Shown: positions 9,913 through 19,471, counted from the stretch's first letter. The stretch is DNA of 64,000 nucleotides from Denitromonas ohlonensis (GCF_007625205.1 NZ_VMNI01000003.1:124001-188000); one strand, 5' to 3'. Notes: a model not told the origin generated them from the sequence alone. Made by a program: numbers and translations.

Positions 9913-10121
9913 CAGTGTTTTTCAGATAGTCCGCTTTCAGGTCAAATGCATCCAACCGATCAGCGCGAACCCCGGCAGCTATCCGCCGCCGGACCCAGGC
10001 CCACCCCGCCACCGTTCGCCGAGATGGCATTTCGACCCGAAATGTGCAGACGCCGGCCCCACCCCATGAACCGGCCCACTCAATAAGCAAAAGGCCCGCA
10101 TCCAGCGGGCCTTTTGCTTTT
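9913..10121 (+). ncRNA. Candidate structured small RNA with intrinsic terminator, copy 2
   Basis: The second copy of the element at 6965, in the same orientation. The hairpin at 10027-10045 (GCATTTC / GAAATGT, one G-T pair) and the terminal stem at 10087-10099 / 10105-10117 (GCAAAAGGCCCGC / GCGGGCCTTTTGC, loop ATCCA, then TTTT) are maintained by paired substitutions and one paired insertion. A short stretch around 9930-9955 (CCGCTTTCAGG, AAATGCATCCAACCG) also resembles the reverse complement of 23325-23350. From 10122 to the CBS gene (10315) nothing further was recognised. Confidence 0.5.
10087..10121 (+). terminator. Rho-independent terminator at the end of structured element copy 2
   Basis: A 13-bp GC-rich stem with a 5-base loop and a TTTT tail. 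It is one base pair longer than copy 1, by insertion of an A and its pairing T. Confidence 0.78.
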
Positions 10122-10315
10122 GGCAGAACGAAACGTCTCAGCGCGAGGCGGCCACAACACAGCGTCGCGTGGGTTGAGCGAAGCCCGGCCTCTTACCGTC
10201 CTTTCGACGAAGCACCGCCCTCCGCTGCATCCTTGGGCTTGCACGCCAGCGGCTTCCCTTCGATCGCCCAGCCCGTGCCGGCGACGGCGCCACGCAACGC
10301 GGCGCGTCGATTCGC

Positions 10316-10909
10316 TCACGCGACCAAGGCGGCCTCGATATCGGCAAAGGTCTGCGCGATGGTGCCGGAGGGCATCGAGATCCCGAGCTGGCGCGCGATC
10401 TGTGTCGCCGAAAACACGCCGCGAACCGATGCCTTGCCGGCCGCATTCCGCTGCACCACCAGCAGGTGGTGCCGTCCCGAGCGCTTGAGCGTGGCGGCGA
10501 TGTGGCCGACTTCAGAGCGCATCACATCGTCCATATCAACCGCTTCAACCCGGTCCGCTGCAACCATCAGGTCGCGTGCGGTCAGCTCGGCTTGCGGGAT
10601 GCCGCGTGCGGTGGCGATCTTGACCGGCGCCTCGCCCAGCACCTGATCGGCGCACAGCAAGCCGAGCATCGCGTGGGTGTCATCGACCACAAACAGCGAT
10701 CGCACGCCGCGCTGGATCATGTTTTGCGTGGCTGCGGGCAGCGGAAGATCGGGGCCGATGGTGGCGGCGGCCACCAGTCGAAGATCGGTCATGACATCAA
10801 CGGCGGGTGAATCGGCGGTGACTTTGCGGGCGTAGGCGGCGTCCTCAACCGCGCAGCTATCGGCGACGATCGGGACGAGATTCAAGGGGGTGTAATGTTC
10901 TCTTTGCAT
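10316..10909 (-). CDS. CBS-domain pair protein
   Basis: A 197-residue protein with two CBS motifs that probably form one Bateman module: residues ~40-95 (VMTDLRLVAAATIGPDLPLPAATQNM...FVVDDTHAMLGLL) and ~108-185 (LTARDLMVAADRVEAVDMDDVMRSEVGHIAATLKRSGRHHLLVVQ...GVFSATQIARQLG). CBS pairs bind adenosine nucleotides and regulate partner activities. No fused catalytic domain is present. It stands alone, convergent with structured element copy 2. Start at ATG 10909. Confidence 0.82.
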   Translation of the reverse strand: MQREHYTPLNLVPIVADSCAVEDAAYARKVTADSPAVDVMTDLRLVAAATIGPDLPLPAATQNMIQRGVRSLFVVDDTHAMLGLLCADQVLGEAPVKIATARGIPQAELTARDLMVAADRVEAVDMDDVMRSEVGHIAATLKRSGRHHLLVVQRNAAGKASVRGVFSATQIARQLGISMPSGTIAQTFADIEAALVA

Positions 10910-11232
10910 GGGGCGTTCTCTCTCAAGCTTGCAACATCCGATCGCCCGGCTAAAAAGCGTCGATGCGGAGGCAAACCTTGCAGCCGCGAACGTCGCGAAT
11001 GCGGCCGGGGACCCTGACGCTGCCAGTTGCCCTTGCGCGCACTAACCAGAACGATCCCGGTGTTCGATCCATGACTTCCATCAGCAAGCCTGGCCGAACT
11101 TATTATTACTGCGTGTTTCTGCGGCTCAGTCTTTCACACTTCGCCCGCGAGGGAAAGACGCAAATCCATCAACGGCTCGCTACGATCAACGCGGGTGCGG
11201 GACGAAAACGCATCAAAGTCGTGTGACCCACT
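10910..11232. other. Intergenic region, no gene recognised
   Basis: About 320 bp between the CBS gene start and the 3' end of the next LysR gene. An open frame at 10963-11226 has no coding-like composition or homology that could be recognised. The AT-rich part at 11095-11115 (ACTTATTATTACTG) is the only distinct composition change and may contain the CBS-gene promoter. Confidence 0.5.
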
Positions 11233-12150
11233 TCAGACGCTCGGACCGCCATCCCAATAGCCCGGCTGGTTGTACACCGCCTTCAGGTAGTCCACAAAGC
11301 AGCGCACCTTCGCCGGCAAATAGCGCTGCTGCGGATAGACCGCCTGAATGGCGTTGCTGGGCACGGCGAAATCATCGAGCACGGTCACCAGTGCGCCGGA
11401 GGCGAGCTCGGACTGGATCTCCCAGGTGGAACGCCAGCCGATACCGAGGCCCTGACGCACCCAGTCGAACAGCAGCTCGCCATCGTTGCAGTCGAGGTCG
11501 CCGTCCACGCGCACGGTAACGCGCTTGCCCTCGCGCACGAAGGCCCAGCCGCGCTGCTGCCCGCCGTGCAGATTGAAGGCGAGGCAGTTGTGGTGAGCGA
11601 GGTCTTCGGGCGTGCGCGGTACGCCGTGGTGCGCGAAGTAGGCGGGGGTGCCGCAGACGACGCGACGGTTGGGGTAGAGCGGGATGGCGACGTAGTCGGG
11701 TGGCACGGCATCGCCGATGCGGATCGCCATGTCATAGCCTTCGCTGACCAGGTCGACCACGCTGTCGGTGAAGTTGAACGACAGCTTGAGCGCAGGGTGC
11801 TGGGCCTTGAAAGCCGGCGCGTGCGGGCCGATGTGCTGACGGCCAAACCCCGCGGGGGCCGACACCACCAGATGGCCACGCACATCGGAGCGGCCGGCGC
11901 TGACGCTGCTCTCGGCGGCGTCGAAGTCTTTGAGCAGTTGCCGGCATTGCTCGACAAACTGCTCGCCGAGGTCCGTCAGTGTGAGGCCGCGGGTGGAGCG
12001 GTGCATCAGCCGCACGCCGAGGCGTCGCTCCAGCGCGTCGAGGCGGCGGCCCATCACCACGGGGGTGACGCCTTCGACCAGCGCGGCGGCGGCGAAGCTG
12101 CCTTTTTCGGCGGTGAGCACAAAGCTGCGAATCTCGGTGTACCGGTCCAT
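11233..12150 (-). CDS. LysR-family transcriptional regulator
   Basis: A 305-residue LysR regulator. The HTH is MDRYTEIRSFVLTAEKGSFAAAALVEGVTPVVMGRRLDALE; the effector domain begins near LVVSAPAGFGRQHIGPHAPAF and includes DLVSEGYDMAIRIGD, typical of the subgroup close to GcvA/DmlR-like regulators. ATG 12150 is chosen because homologous LysR proteins start at this helix; an upstream in-frame ATG at 12300 would add a 50-residue tail. It diverges from the cupin gene (12403), a possible target. Confidence 0.86.
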   Translation of the reverse strand: MDRYTEIRSFVLTAEKGSFAAAALVEGVTPVVMGRRLDALERRLGVRLMHRSTRGLTLTDLGEQFVEQCRQLLKDFDAAESSVSAGRSDVRGHLVVSAPAGFGRQHIGPHAPAFKAQHPALKLSFNFTDSVVDLVSEGYDMAIRIGDAVPPDYVAIPLYPNRRVVCGTPAYFAHHGVPRTPEDLAHHNCLAFNLHGGQQRGWAFVREGKRVTVRVDGDLDCNDGELLFDWVRQGLGIGWRSTWEIQSELASGALVTVLDDFAVPSNAIQAVYPQQRYLPAKVRCFVDYLKAVYNQPGYWDGGPSV

Positions 12151-12402
12151 TAGCGTGGAAACCGTGGTTGAACGCGGCGCCGTGCGCGCGTGGCGGGCAG
12201 TCTCGAGGTCGAGGTCTTTCGCATGCTCCATCCCTTGCTCATCGGCACAAACGGCCGACGTGGCGGCCCGATTCAATACCTCAGGTATCGACAGAAACAA
12301 CTCTAGCAGGAATTCCCCTGCGCGCGACCCGCCGCTATTCTTGAATCCTGTCTATAGTGTTTGCAGTGCATCATCCCGCCACACGAACCGCTTGCGAGGC
12401 TC

Positions 12403-12753
12403 ATGACCCGACCGACTCACGGCTCACTGCTCACCGATCTGCCTGCCGCGGGTGCGGACGAAGACTTTCGCCCGCTGTTTGACAACGGCACGGTACGGAT
12501 CGAGCGCATCGTCTCGCATCACCATGCCAGCCCGCCGGGCTTCTGGTACGCGCAGGCGGACGACGAGTGGGTGATGGTGGTCAGCGGCACGGCGGTACTG
12601 GCCTTTGACGACGGACGCGAACAAGCCATGGCGCCGGGTGATTGGGTGCTGCTCCCGGCCGGTTGCAAGCACCGGGTGGCGCGCACCGACGCGGCCACCG
12701 TCTGGCTGGCGGTACACGCCCGGCCAGCCGATACCGAATCAAGTGTTATATAA
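12403..12753 (+). CDS. Cupin-domain protein
   Basis: A 116-residue single-cupin protein. The core is SHHHASPPGFWYAQADDEWVMVVSGTAVLAFDDG followed by MAPGDWVLLPAGCKHRVARTD, matching the two cupin motifs with candidate metal-binding His and Glu residues. Small cupins of this type are usually annotated as cupin domain-containing, with metal-dependent isomerase or sensor roles; none can be assigned here. ATG 12403 follows CGAGG; a TTG at 12361 could extend it by 14 residues. TATAGT at 12353-12358 is a possible -10 element. Confidence 0.78.
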   Translation: MTRPTHGSLLTDLPAAGADEDFRPLFDNGTVRIERIVSHHHASPPGFWYAQADDEWVMVVSGTAVLAFDDGREQAMAPGDWVLLPAGCKHRVARTDAATVWLAVHARPADTESSVI

Positions 12754-12868
12754 GACATTAGATAAATTTATTGCAACGTTTTAGAATGGCGGTCAATTCC
12801 CCTCGGGGGAAACGATCATTTGGAATTCAGCCGGCCATCGCGGTCGGTGCTTCACAGAGGCCTAAACC

Positions 12869-15022
12869 ATGAGCTCACATACCCAGATCGGCGGCATGCA
12901 AGTCGCCACCACGCTCCAGCAGCTGCTTGAGCGCGACATCCTGCCGGGCACCGGCGTCAGCGCTGATCAGTTCTGGTCGGGCCTCGAATCCATCGTCAAT
13001 GACCTGGCCCCGAAGAACCGCGCCCTGCTCGCCAAGCGCGACGACCTGCAAGCCAAGATCGACGCCTGGCACCAGACCAACGGCAAGGGCGACTTTGCCG
13101 CCTACAAGGCCTTCCTGACCGAAATCGGCTACCTCGTGCCCGAGGGCCCGGACTTCACCATCGACACCGAAAACGTCGAGCCCGAGATTGCCACCCAGGC
13201 CGGCCCGCAGCTGGTGGTGCCGGTCATGAACGCCCGCTTTGCGCTCAACGCCGCCAACGCGCGCTGGGGCAGCCTGTATGACGCGCTGTACGGCACCGAC
13301 GTGCTGCCCGAAACCGATGGCGCCGAAAAAGGCGCGGAATACAACCCGGTGCGCGGCGCCAAAGTGGTGGCCTACGCCCGCGACTTCCTCGACGACGCGG
13401 CCACCCTGGTCGACGCCAGCCACAAAGACGCCACCGACTACGCCGTGATCGACGGCAAGCTGGTGGTCACGCTCAAGGATGGCACCACCACCAGCCTGGC
13501 CGACCCCGCGCAGTTCGCCGGCTATCACGTGAGCGACACGCCCGCCGTGCTGCTCAAGCAACACGGCCTGCACTTCGAAATCCAGTTTGACCGCCACCAC
13601 CCCATCGGCAAGACCGACCCGGCCGGCATCAAGGATGTGCTCGTCGAAGCCGCGCTGACCACCATCATGGACTGCGAAGACTCGGTCGCCGCCGTGGATG
13701 CCGAAGACAAGGCGCTGGCCTACGGCAACTGGCTGGGTCTGATGAAAGGCACGCTGTCCGAACAGGTCGTCAAGGGCAGCAAAACCATTACCCGCAGCAT
13801 GAACCCCGACCGCGTCTACACCGCGCCCGACGGCAGCAAGCTCACGCTCAAGGGCCGCGCCATGCTGTTCGTGCGCAACGTGGGCCATCTGATGACCAAC
13901 CCGGCGATTGTCGCCGCCGACGGCCACCAGATCCCCGAAGGCATCATGGACGCCATGTTCACCGCCTGCGCCGCGATCCACGACCTCAAGGGCAACGCCC
14001 CCTTCCGCAACTCCACCGCCGGCAGCGTGAACATCGTCAAGCCCAAGATGCACGGGCCCGAAGAAGTCGCCTTCACCGTCGAGCTGTTCGGCCGTGTCGA
14101 GCAGGCGCTCGGTCTGCCGAAAAACACGCTCAAGGTCGGCATCATGGACGAAGAGCGCCGCACCTCGGTCAACCTCAAGGAATGCATCCGCGCCGCCCGC
14201 GAGCGCGTGGTGTTCATCAACACCGGCTTCCTCGACCGCACCGGCGACGAAATCCACACCAGCATGGAGGCCGGCCCCTTCGCGCCCAAGGCCAAGCTCA
14301 AGACCATGAAGTGGATCCTCGCCTACGAAGACCAGAACGTCGACGTCGGCCTCGCCTGCGGCCTGCCCGGCCGCGCGCAGATCGGCAAAGGCATGTGGCC
14401 CGTGCCCGACAACATGGCCGACATGATGACCGCCAAGATCGGCCATCCCAAGTCCGGCGCCAACACCGCCTGGGTGCCCTCGCCCACCGCCGCCACCCTG
14501 CACGCCCTGCACTACCACCAGATCAACGTGGCCAACGTGCAAGCCGAACTGCGCAACCGCACCCCGGCCAATGTGGACGACATCCTGGACATCCCACTGC
14601 TGGGCGACCAGAAGCTCACCGCCGACGAGATCCAGAAAGAACTCGACAACAACGCCCAGGGCATCCTCGGCTACGTCGTGCGCTGGGTCGACCAGGGCGT
14701 CGGCTGCTCCAAAGTGCCCGACATCAACAACGTCGGCCTCATGGAAGACCGCGCCACCCTGCGCATCTCCAGCCAGCACATCGCCAACTGGCTGCGCCAC
14801 GAAGTGTGCTCGATCGACCAGGTGCTCGACACGCTCAAGAAGATGGCTAAGGTGGTGGACGCCCAGAACGCCGGCGACCCCGCCTACCGCCCGATGGCCC
14901 CCGCCTACGACGGCATCGCCTTCGAAGCCGCCTGCGACCTGGTCTTCAAAGGCTGCCAGCAACCCAGCGGCTACACCGAGCCGCTGTTGCACGCCCACCG
15001 CCTGTCGGTGAAAGCGCTGTAA
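12869..15022 (+). CDS. glcB: Malate synthase G
   Basis: A 717-residue monomeric malate synthase G, which condenses glyoxylate and acetyl-CoA to malate. The length matches the G isoform (~720). Landmarks are [66 protein letters not shown] (catalytic region), [22 protein letters not shown] and [15 protein letters not shown]. The enzyme serves growth on glycolate, acetate or C2 units. An AT-rich stretch upstream (12748-12790) probably holds the promoter. A strong terminator follows at 15041. Confidence 0.96.
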   Translation: MSSHTQIGGMQVATTLQQLLERDILPGTGVSADQFWSGLESIVNDLAPKNRALLAKRDDLQAKIDAWHQTNGKGDFAAYKAFLTEIGYLVPEGPDFTIDTENVEPEIATQAGPQLVVPVMNARFALNAANARWGSLYDALYGTDVLPETDGAEKGAEYNPVRGAKVVAYARDFLDDAATLVDASHKDATDYAVIDGKLVVTLKDGTTTSLADPAQFAGYHVSDTPAVLLKQHGLHFEIQFDRHHPIGKTDPAGIKDVLVEAALTTIMDCEDSVAAVDAEDKALAYGNWLGLMKGTLSEQVVKGSKTITRSMNPDRVYTAPDGSKLTLKGRAMLFVRNVGHLMTNPAIVAADGHQIPEGIMDAMFTACAAIHDLKGNAPFRNSTAGSVNIVKPKMHGPEEVAFTVELFGRVEQALGLPKNTLKVGIMDEERRTSVNLKECIRAARERVVFINTGFLDRTGDEIHTSMEAGPFAPKAKLKTMKWILAYEDQNVDVGLACGLPGRAQIGKGMWPVPDNMADMMTAKIGHPKSGANTAWVPSPTAATLHALHYHQINVANVQAELRNRTPANVDDILDIPLLGDQKLTADEIQKELDNNAQGILGYVVRWVDQGVGCSKVPDINNVGLMEDRATLRISSQHIANWLRHEVCSIDQVLDTLKKMAKVVDAQNAGDPAYRPMAPAYDGIAFEAACDLVFKGCQQPSGYTEPLLHAHRLSVKAL

Positions 15023-15040
15023 GCCAAGACTCACCGCAAA

Positions 15041-15081
15041 GAAAAACGCCAGCCGGCTTTGCCGGGCTGGCGTTTTTTTAT
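15041..15081 (+). terminator. Rho-independent terminator of glcB
   Basis: AACGCCAGCCCGGC-type stem: the sequence AACGCCAGCCGGC, a short loop, GCCGGGCTGGCGTT and then a T7 run, 20 bp after the glcB stop. Confidence 0.9.
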
Positions 15082-15150
15082 TGGCGGGAGACCGATACTC
15101 AATAACGGCTGTCGCCCCGGCGCCGCCTCTCGGATGCGAGATGGGTTCAT

Positions 15151-15240
15151 GTAGGTTGGGTTGAGCACAGCGAAGCCCAACGTTCAGCGGTGCCATTGTG
15201 GATCACCGAGCGTTGGGCTTCCTTCGTCAGCCCAACCTAC
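15151..15240. repeat. REP-like inverted repeat, GTAGGTTGGGTTGAGC family
   Basis: GTAGGTTGGGTTGAGCACAG... is matched by ...CTTCGTCAGCCCAACCTAC, with GTAG/CTAC feet and an inner AAGCCCAACGTT/AGCGTTGGGCTT pairing. It is a different sequence family from the GTAGGGCGG copies, but has the same size and architecture. Confidence 0.75.
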
Positions 15241-15320
15241 GCTCGCTTGTCCGGGCTACGCTTGCTGATGGAGCTTGATGGCGGCAAATGGGTAAATCGC
15301 CGCACCGCTTGAGCGAGAGG

Positions 15321-16073
15321 TTAGACCGCGCCTTTGATCACTGACTCGATGAAGAGCCAGGCCTTTTGACCGAGCTGAACCACGCCATCGATCTTCAAAG
15401 CGGCGTCGGCAACGGCATTTACCTTTCGCCAGACTTCAGCAAGCTTTGAAATTTCGGGTGAATTTTTGTGCTCAGTGATTATGTCTTTGGCTTCAACCAA
15501 CTCACCGTAGCTTGATCGCACGGCCTCTCGAAGTACCTTGGCCCCGGCGATCTTGTAGCTCGCTACTGCTGCTCTGATCTGAGCGATTTGATTGTCGATG
15601 AGTCTCCGGAGTCGTTCGGGGATCTGATCTGAGTTGGCAGAAAGACTCTCCAACTCAGACAGCAACGTAGATATCTCGTCAAGGTCAGCTTGTTGAATCT
15701 CGTCTTCTTCATCCTGCAGAATTTCGCCACAGAACTGCAAGGCAAGCATGTGCTCAGGCTTCAATTGCTGCCGGACATGGCTCCATGTATTCGACAAATA
15801 CATAGGCGAGAACGCAGCGTCGAATGCTGCGAGTGCCTTCGTGTAGAGATGCGGACTGAAGTTTGCGCTCTTCATCCCCTCTCGGATGTGATCAAGCTCT
15901 CGACTCAGCGCCGCTAGCCGCTCTGAGACCAATCGCGCTTGGCGTGACGTCTCGCTCTCTTTGATGTCTAGGGCATCTGCCCACGCAGAAAGGATCTGAG
16001 TATTCTCTTGGTGCCCCGGGAGCGAGCTTAGAAAAGCATACAACCGAGATGCAGAGTTTCGGTTCTGTGGCAT
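15321..16073 (-). CDS. Hypothetical protein, low-GC orphan
   Basis: A 250-residue soluble protein not recognised as a known family. It is rich in acidic helical segments (residues ~95-150, ...GEILQDEEDEIQQADLDEISTLLSELESLS...) and ends with a hydrophobic-containing segment (VVQLGQKAWLFIESVIKGAV). GC content and codon choice are clearly lower and more relaxed than in neighbours (many A/T third positions), which suggests horizontal acquisition. Start taken at ATG 16073 (MPQNRNSASRLYAFL); an upstream extension to 16136 is possible. The flanks are repeats. Confidence 0.65.
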   Translation of the reverse strand: MPQNRNSASRLYAFLSSLPGHQENTQILSAWADALDIKESETSRQARLVSERLAALSRELDHIREGMKSANFSPHLYTKALAAFDAAFSPMYLSNTWSHVRQQLKPEHMLALQFCGEILQDEEDEIQQADLDEISTLLSELESLSANSDQIPERLRRLIDNQIAQIRAAVASYKIAGAKVLREAVRSSYGELVEAKDIITEHKNSPEISKLAEVWRKVNAVADAALKIDGVVQLGQKAWLFIESVIKGAV

Positions 16074-16507
16074 GGCGTTGGTTGTGCGGCCTAACTTTCG
16101 TGAGAGGCGGCCGAAGCCGAAGGCGGAGGATGGCAAAGTCCAGCACTGGGTCGCCCCCTCAATGGAACTATTAGCGAATTCTGATCTACAGAGACATCAT
16201 AGTCCGGAGGCAAATAGCCGAATGCGCAGGGACTCTTGGCCGTTCTGTGCGGACAGCGCTATCTTGCACGGCGCGAACGCGCGGCGCAATGCCCTTTGGT
16301 TATTGCGCCCTACCACGAGTACCCCGTCTGGCCGGACCGAGACATTCATCGTCATGGCCTCGCCAGTGGCATTCGACTTCTACGGCTTTCCACGGCAGCC
16401 GTTGGCGGCGAAGGAACGTCCTCCAATCCCCGGCAAGCCGTGAGCGCAAACGACGCAGGGCGGCGCGACCACCCGTGCCGCCCCCTCAGCATCATTGCAT
16501 CGACAAA
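16074..16507. other. Intergenic region with a REP-like hairpin at 16283-16313
   Basis: About 430 bp without a supported gene. GGCGCAATGCCCTTTGG.. pairs internally with ..TATTGCGCCCTAC. The CTAC foot and the GCGCAAT core are shared with the hairpin at 9741. The rest has mixed composition and looks like boundary DNA between the low-GC orphan and the core-like hydrolase gene. Confidence 0.5.
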
Positions 16508-17470
16508 TCAGCACCCCAAAACGCAACCCCCGCCCCCATCAAACTCCATCGTCTTCCCCGACAGCGGCACATGCACTGGCACCTTGGTGGCCTTGATGAA
16601 GCTTTCCGTGCGTGTACCCGCCTTGACCTTGCCCCCCTCGGTGGCCGGCTCGTTGGCGTGGGAGACGATGACCGAGACCGGCTGGACCAGGTCGTTGATG
16701 ACGTAGGCGGCTTCGGCCGGGCCGGTGGTGAAGGTGTCGCCGATGTTGATCACGGCCAGCTTGGCCTTGTAGTGGTCGCGCACGACCTTTTCCTGATCGC
16801 CGGTGATACCGGTGTCGCCCGACAGGTAGGCGACGAGGCCGTTGCTGAATTTGAGCACGTAGCCGGTGGCTTCGCCGACATAAGCGGAGAGGCCGGCTTC
16901 TTTCAGGCGCGTGCCGAAATCGCCGCCGACCAGGTCGCCGTCGATGCCATTGCTGTGGATGGCCGTCACGGTGGCGATGGTGACGCCGCCGATGGTCTGG
17001 CTGCCGCCGAAGCGGGCGAGGACGGCGTTCTTCGGGTCGCCGCCGTTGCTCTTGAGCTTGTTGGCGAAGAAGGCCGGCATTTCGCTGCCGGTGACGATCT
17101 TGGCGTTCTTGGCCAGTGCGATGTTCACCACCAGCGTGTTGGGCGCGGCCGACACGGACATGTCCGGTTTGTTACAGGCGCCGGCGTTGGGAGCTTGGGT
17201 GTGTTTGTCGCCGACATGGTCGCCATGCATGTGGCTGACGAGAATTACGTCGATCTTGCCCAGGCGCGGGTCGTCCGCGCCGGCCACGGTGCGACCGGGG
17301 TCGTAGAGCAGGCGGGTGCCGTTGGGGTCTTCGAAAATCAGGGCGCGGTCGAGGACGCAGAATTCGCCGTCCTGCCCGCCCAGCGGGGTGACTTTGACGT
17401 TGGTGGCAAGCGCGGGCTGTGCGGCCAGGGCGCCCATGGCGAGGGCGCCGAGTAGTGAGGTGATTTTCAT
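16508..17470 (-). CDS. Exported metallo-beta-lactamase-fold hydrolase
   Basis: A 320-residue protein with a Sec signal peptide (MKITSLLGALAMGALAAQPALA, cleavage after residue 22). The metal site is SHMHGDHVGD (HxHxDH, residues ~85-90), followed by TAIHSN and YLSGDTGITGDQE, characteristic of the metallo-beta-lactamase fold. It ends with an unusual Gly/Cys-rich tail (FDGGGGCVLGC). Substrate unknown; the related UlaG-like and phosphodiesterase-like groups are alternatives. ATG 17470 is preceded by AGGAGAACAG. Periplasmic location is predicted. Confidence 0.8.
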   Translation of the reverse strand: MKITSLLGALAMGALAAQPALATNVKVTPLGGQDGEFCVLDRALIFEDPNGTRLLYDPGRTVAGADDPRLGKIDVILVSHMHGDHVGDKHTQAPNAGACNKPDMSVSAAPNTLVVNIALAKNAKIVTGSEMPAFFANKLKSNGGDPKNAVLARFGGSQTIGGVTIATVTAIHSNGIDGDLVGGDFGTRLKEAGLSAYVGEATGYVLKFSNGLVAYLSGDTGITGDQEKVVRDHYKAKLAVINIGDTFTTGPAEAAYVINDLVQPVSVIVSHANEPATEGGKVKAGTRTESFIKATKVPVHVPLSGKTMEFDGGGGCVLGC

Positions 17471-17860
17471 GCTGTTCTCCTGTTGGGCAAACATGTGCTT
17501 TTTTGGACCAGCGGAGAAAAGTTAGCATGAACCTGCCAGGGTCATTGTTTGCAGTGCCGCAATGTTTGATGCGCCTGTCCTGTGCGTATCGAGAAACCTG
17601 TTGTGGCTACCCCGTCGCCAAAAGCGGCCTGTGTCGCGTGGAAAAGCGATGCGCCTTCCACCGCAGGAGGTGATTGGAGCGGTGGCACTCGTTGGATGGC
17701 GCTGCGCTGATCCGCCCGATATCAGCCATCCGCCCCTGACTGATAGCCGCCAAGCGCCGCCCCGCTGTGCAGTTTGTCATGCTGACCGCCATTTTCCGCC
17801 CACCCCGCCCTCAAGAACCACGCCGCCACGCCGTAGGCTCGAAAGCGATCTGCGTGCGCC
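17471..17860. other. Intergenic region with eroded REP-like repeat
   Basis: 390 bp between divergent genes. Around 17634-17720, GTGGAAAAGCGATGCGCC...TTCCACC and GCGCTGCGCTGATCCGCCC resemble a decayed member of the GTAGGGCGGAAAAGC family, no longer able to pair fully. No gene or clear promoter was recognised. Confidence 0.45.
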
Positions 17861-19048
17861 ATGATGGCGCCGGAGACCTTTTTCCCGATCGATGAGCGCC
17901 CCATGCCCCGGCTTCATCCGCTGACACTCCGGTTTCACGACCCTGCGCTTGAAAACGCCTACGACGACTACGTCTACCCGCGCATGCTGGTGCAGTGGCG
18001 CGCGGCGCTGGTGATCGGGCCGGCTTTGTATGTGCTGCTGTTTGTGCTCGACGGCTGGTATATCCCCGAGGCTGAGCGGGGCGCGCTGTGGGCGATACGG
18101 CTGGGTTCGCTGATCGTCCCGATCTCCTTCATCGCCATCACCTTTACCCGGTATTACCGCCGCTGCGCCTATCTGTTGCCGGCACTCAACGGGCTCACGG
18201 GCGGGCTCGGGCTGATCGCCATGATGCAGCTGATGCCGCTGGAGGTGGTGGCGCAGTATTACCCCGTGGTGGTGGTCGTCACCTTCTTCACCTACAACTT
18301 CAGCGGCACACGCTTTATCTATGCGCTGGCGGTCGATCTGGTGCTGCTGGTGACCTACAACCTGTGCTTCGGCGCACTGGTGGATTACCCCGGCCATTTG
18401 CTGGCCACGCAGGACTTTTTCATCATCAGCGCCAACCTCATCGGCGGCGGCGCGGGCTATATGGTCGAGCTTCAGCGGCGGCGGCTGTTTGTGCACAAAC
18501 AGGCGCTGGAAGACGAGCGCCGTCTGCACCTCGACCGCGCGCTGCACGACAGCCTGACCGGGCTGCCCAATCGTGAGTTGCTCTATGACCGCATCAATCT
18601 GCTGCTGGCCGGCGCCACCCGCTCGACGGCGCAGCATGCGCTGTATTTTGTGGATCTGAACGACTTCAAACCGATCAACGATGTGCACGGCCACGCCGTG
18701 GGTGACCAGACGCTCCGGCGAGTGGCGGCGCGCCTGCGCCAGGCGGTGCGTGACGCCGATACGGTGGCCCGGCTGGGCGGCGACGAATTCGTGGTGCTGG
18801 TGCCCCAGATGCCCGACGCCACCGCCGCGCACCTCCAGGCCGAACGCATCCAGGCCATGGTTGCCCGCCGCGACAATGACCTGCCCGAGAGCATCTCACT
18901 CAGCGCCAGCGTCGGGCTGTGTCTGTTCCCCTATCCCGGCGCCACGGCCGACGACATCATCCACCGCGCCGATCTGGCGATGTATCACCACAAGGCCTCG
19001 GGCACCCTCCCCTTGCCACTCGCCGACCCCCAAACCGCGGCCACCTGA
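17861..19048 (+). CDS. Membrane-bound diguanylate cyclase (GGDEF)
   Basis: A 395-residue protein. The N-terminal ~200 residues contain about six hydrophobic segments (for example AALVIGPALYVLLFVLDGWYI, LGSLIVPISFIAITF, YYPVVVVVTFFTYNFSG), forming a membrane sensor. A GGDEF domain follows from HDSLTGLPNRELLYDRINLLL to VGLCLFPYPG, with intact RLGGDEFVVLV and the DLNDFKPINDVHGHAVGD metal-binding segment. It is expected to synthesise c-di-GMP. No I-site RxxD was noted five residues before GGDEF (VRDADTVARLGGDEF contains RDAD, which could serve). The start is uncertain: no good RBS at 17861, and ATG 17903 is an alternative. Confidence 0.88.
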   Translation: MMAPETFFPIDERPMPRLHPLTLRFHDPALENAYDDYVYPRMLVQWRAALVIGPALYVLLFVLDGWYIPEAERGALWAIRLGSLIVPISFIAITFTRYYRRCAYLLPALNGLTGGLGLIAMMQLMPLEVVAQYYPVVVVVTFFTYNFSGTRFIYALAVDLVLLVTYNLCFGALVDYPGHLLATQDFFIISANLIGGGAGYMVELQRRRLFVHKQALEDERRLHLDRALHDSLTGLPNRELLYDRINLLLAGATRSTAQHALYFVDLNDFKPINDVHGHAVGDQTLRRVAARLRQAVRDADTVARLGGDEFVVLVPQMPDATAAHLQAERIQAMVARRDNDLPESISLSASVGLCLFPYPGATADDIIHRADLAMYHHKASGTLPLPLADPQTAAT

Positions 19049-19078
19049 CACCGCCACACATGACGCAGATCATTTTAA

Positions 19079-19100
19079 CTCTTCAACATCTGTTGTAGAG
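19079..19100. promoter_or_regulatory. ArsR operator upstream of arsR
   Basis: A 22-bp near-perfect palindrome with half-sites CTCTtCAACA and TGTTGtAGAG separated by TC, ending 7 bp before the arsR start codon. Position and architecture fit autorepression by the metal-responsive repressor. The AT-rich stretch CATTTTAACT just before it may be part of the promoter. Confidence 0.7.
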
Positions 19101-19107
19101 TCGCGTC

Positions 19108-19437
19108 ATGAATACCGACACGGCCACCGCCGTTTTTGAATCTCTCGCCTCCGGCCTGCGTCTGGAGGTGTATCGCTTGCTGGTGCGCAAGGCGCCCGAC
19201 GGCCTGGTGGCGGGCGACATCGCCAGTGCGCTCGATGTGCCGCCCACCAACCTGTCCTTCCATTTCAAGGCGCTGACCCGTGCCGGGCTCATCACGGTCA
19301 CCCCCGAGGGGCGCTACCAGCGCTACCGGGCCAACATCCCGCTGATGCTCGACACCATCGCCTACCTCACCGAATCCTGCTGCGCCGACCAGCCCGAAAA
19401 ATGCATCGAGTTGCGCGCCGCCGCCGGCCAACGCTGA
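19108..19437 (+). CDS. arsR: ArsR-family arsenic-responsive repressor
   Basis: A 109-residue winged-helix repressor: SLASGLRLEVYRLLVRKAPDGLVAGDIASALDVPPTNLSFHFKALTRAGLITV. A C-terminal cysteine cluster, ESCCADQPEKC (two adjacent Cys and a third after six residues), is the likely As(III)-binding site, as in the C-terminal-site type of ArsR. It is the first gene of arsR-arsD-arsA, with a palindromic operator directly upstream. Confidence 0.92.
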   Translation: MNTDTATAVFESLASGLRLEVYRLLVRKAPDGLVAGDIASALDVPPTNLSFHFKALTRAGLITVTPEGRYQRYRANIPLMLDTIAYLTESCCADQPEKCIELRAAAGQR

Positions 19438-19471
19438 TTTTTTTCCCCTCATCTGTTCAAGGAACCCGTCC

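Noticed and set aside
10122-10315. Possible small gene or C-terminal remnant on the minus strand downstream of the CBS gene (in frame with it after the stop)
   Set aside because: The 39 codons after the CBS stop are open by chance in GC-rich DNA; no start, RBS or family was found.
12875-15196. Very long minus-strand open frame across malate synthase G
   Set aside because: It is antisense to glcB over its whole length. High-GC coding DNA leaves long shadow frames, and this one has no motif of a known protein.
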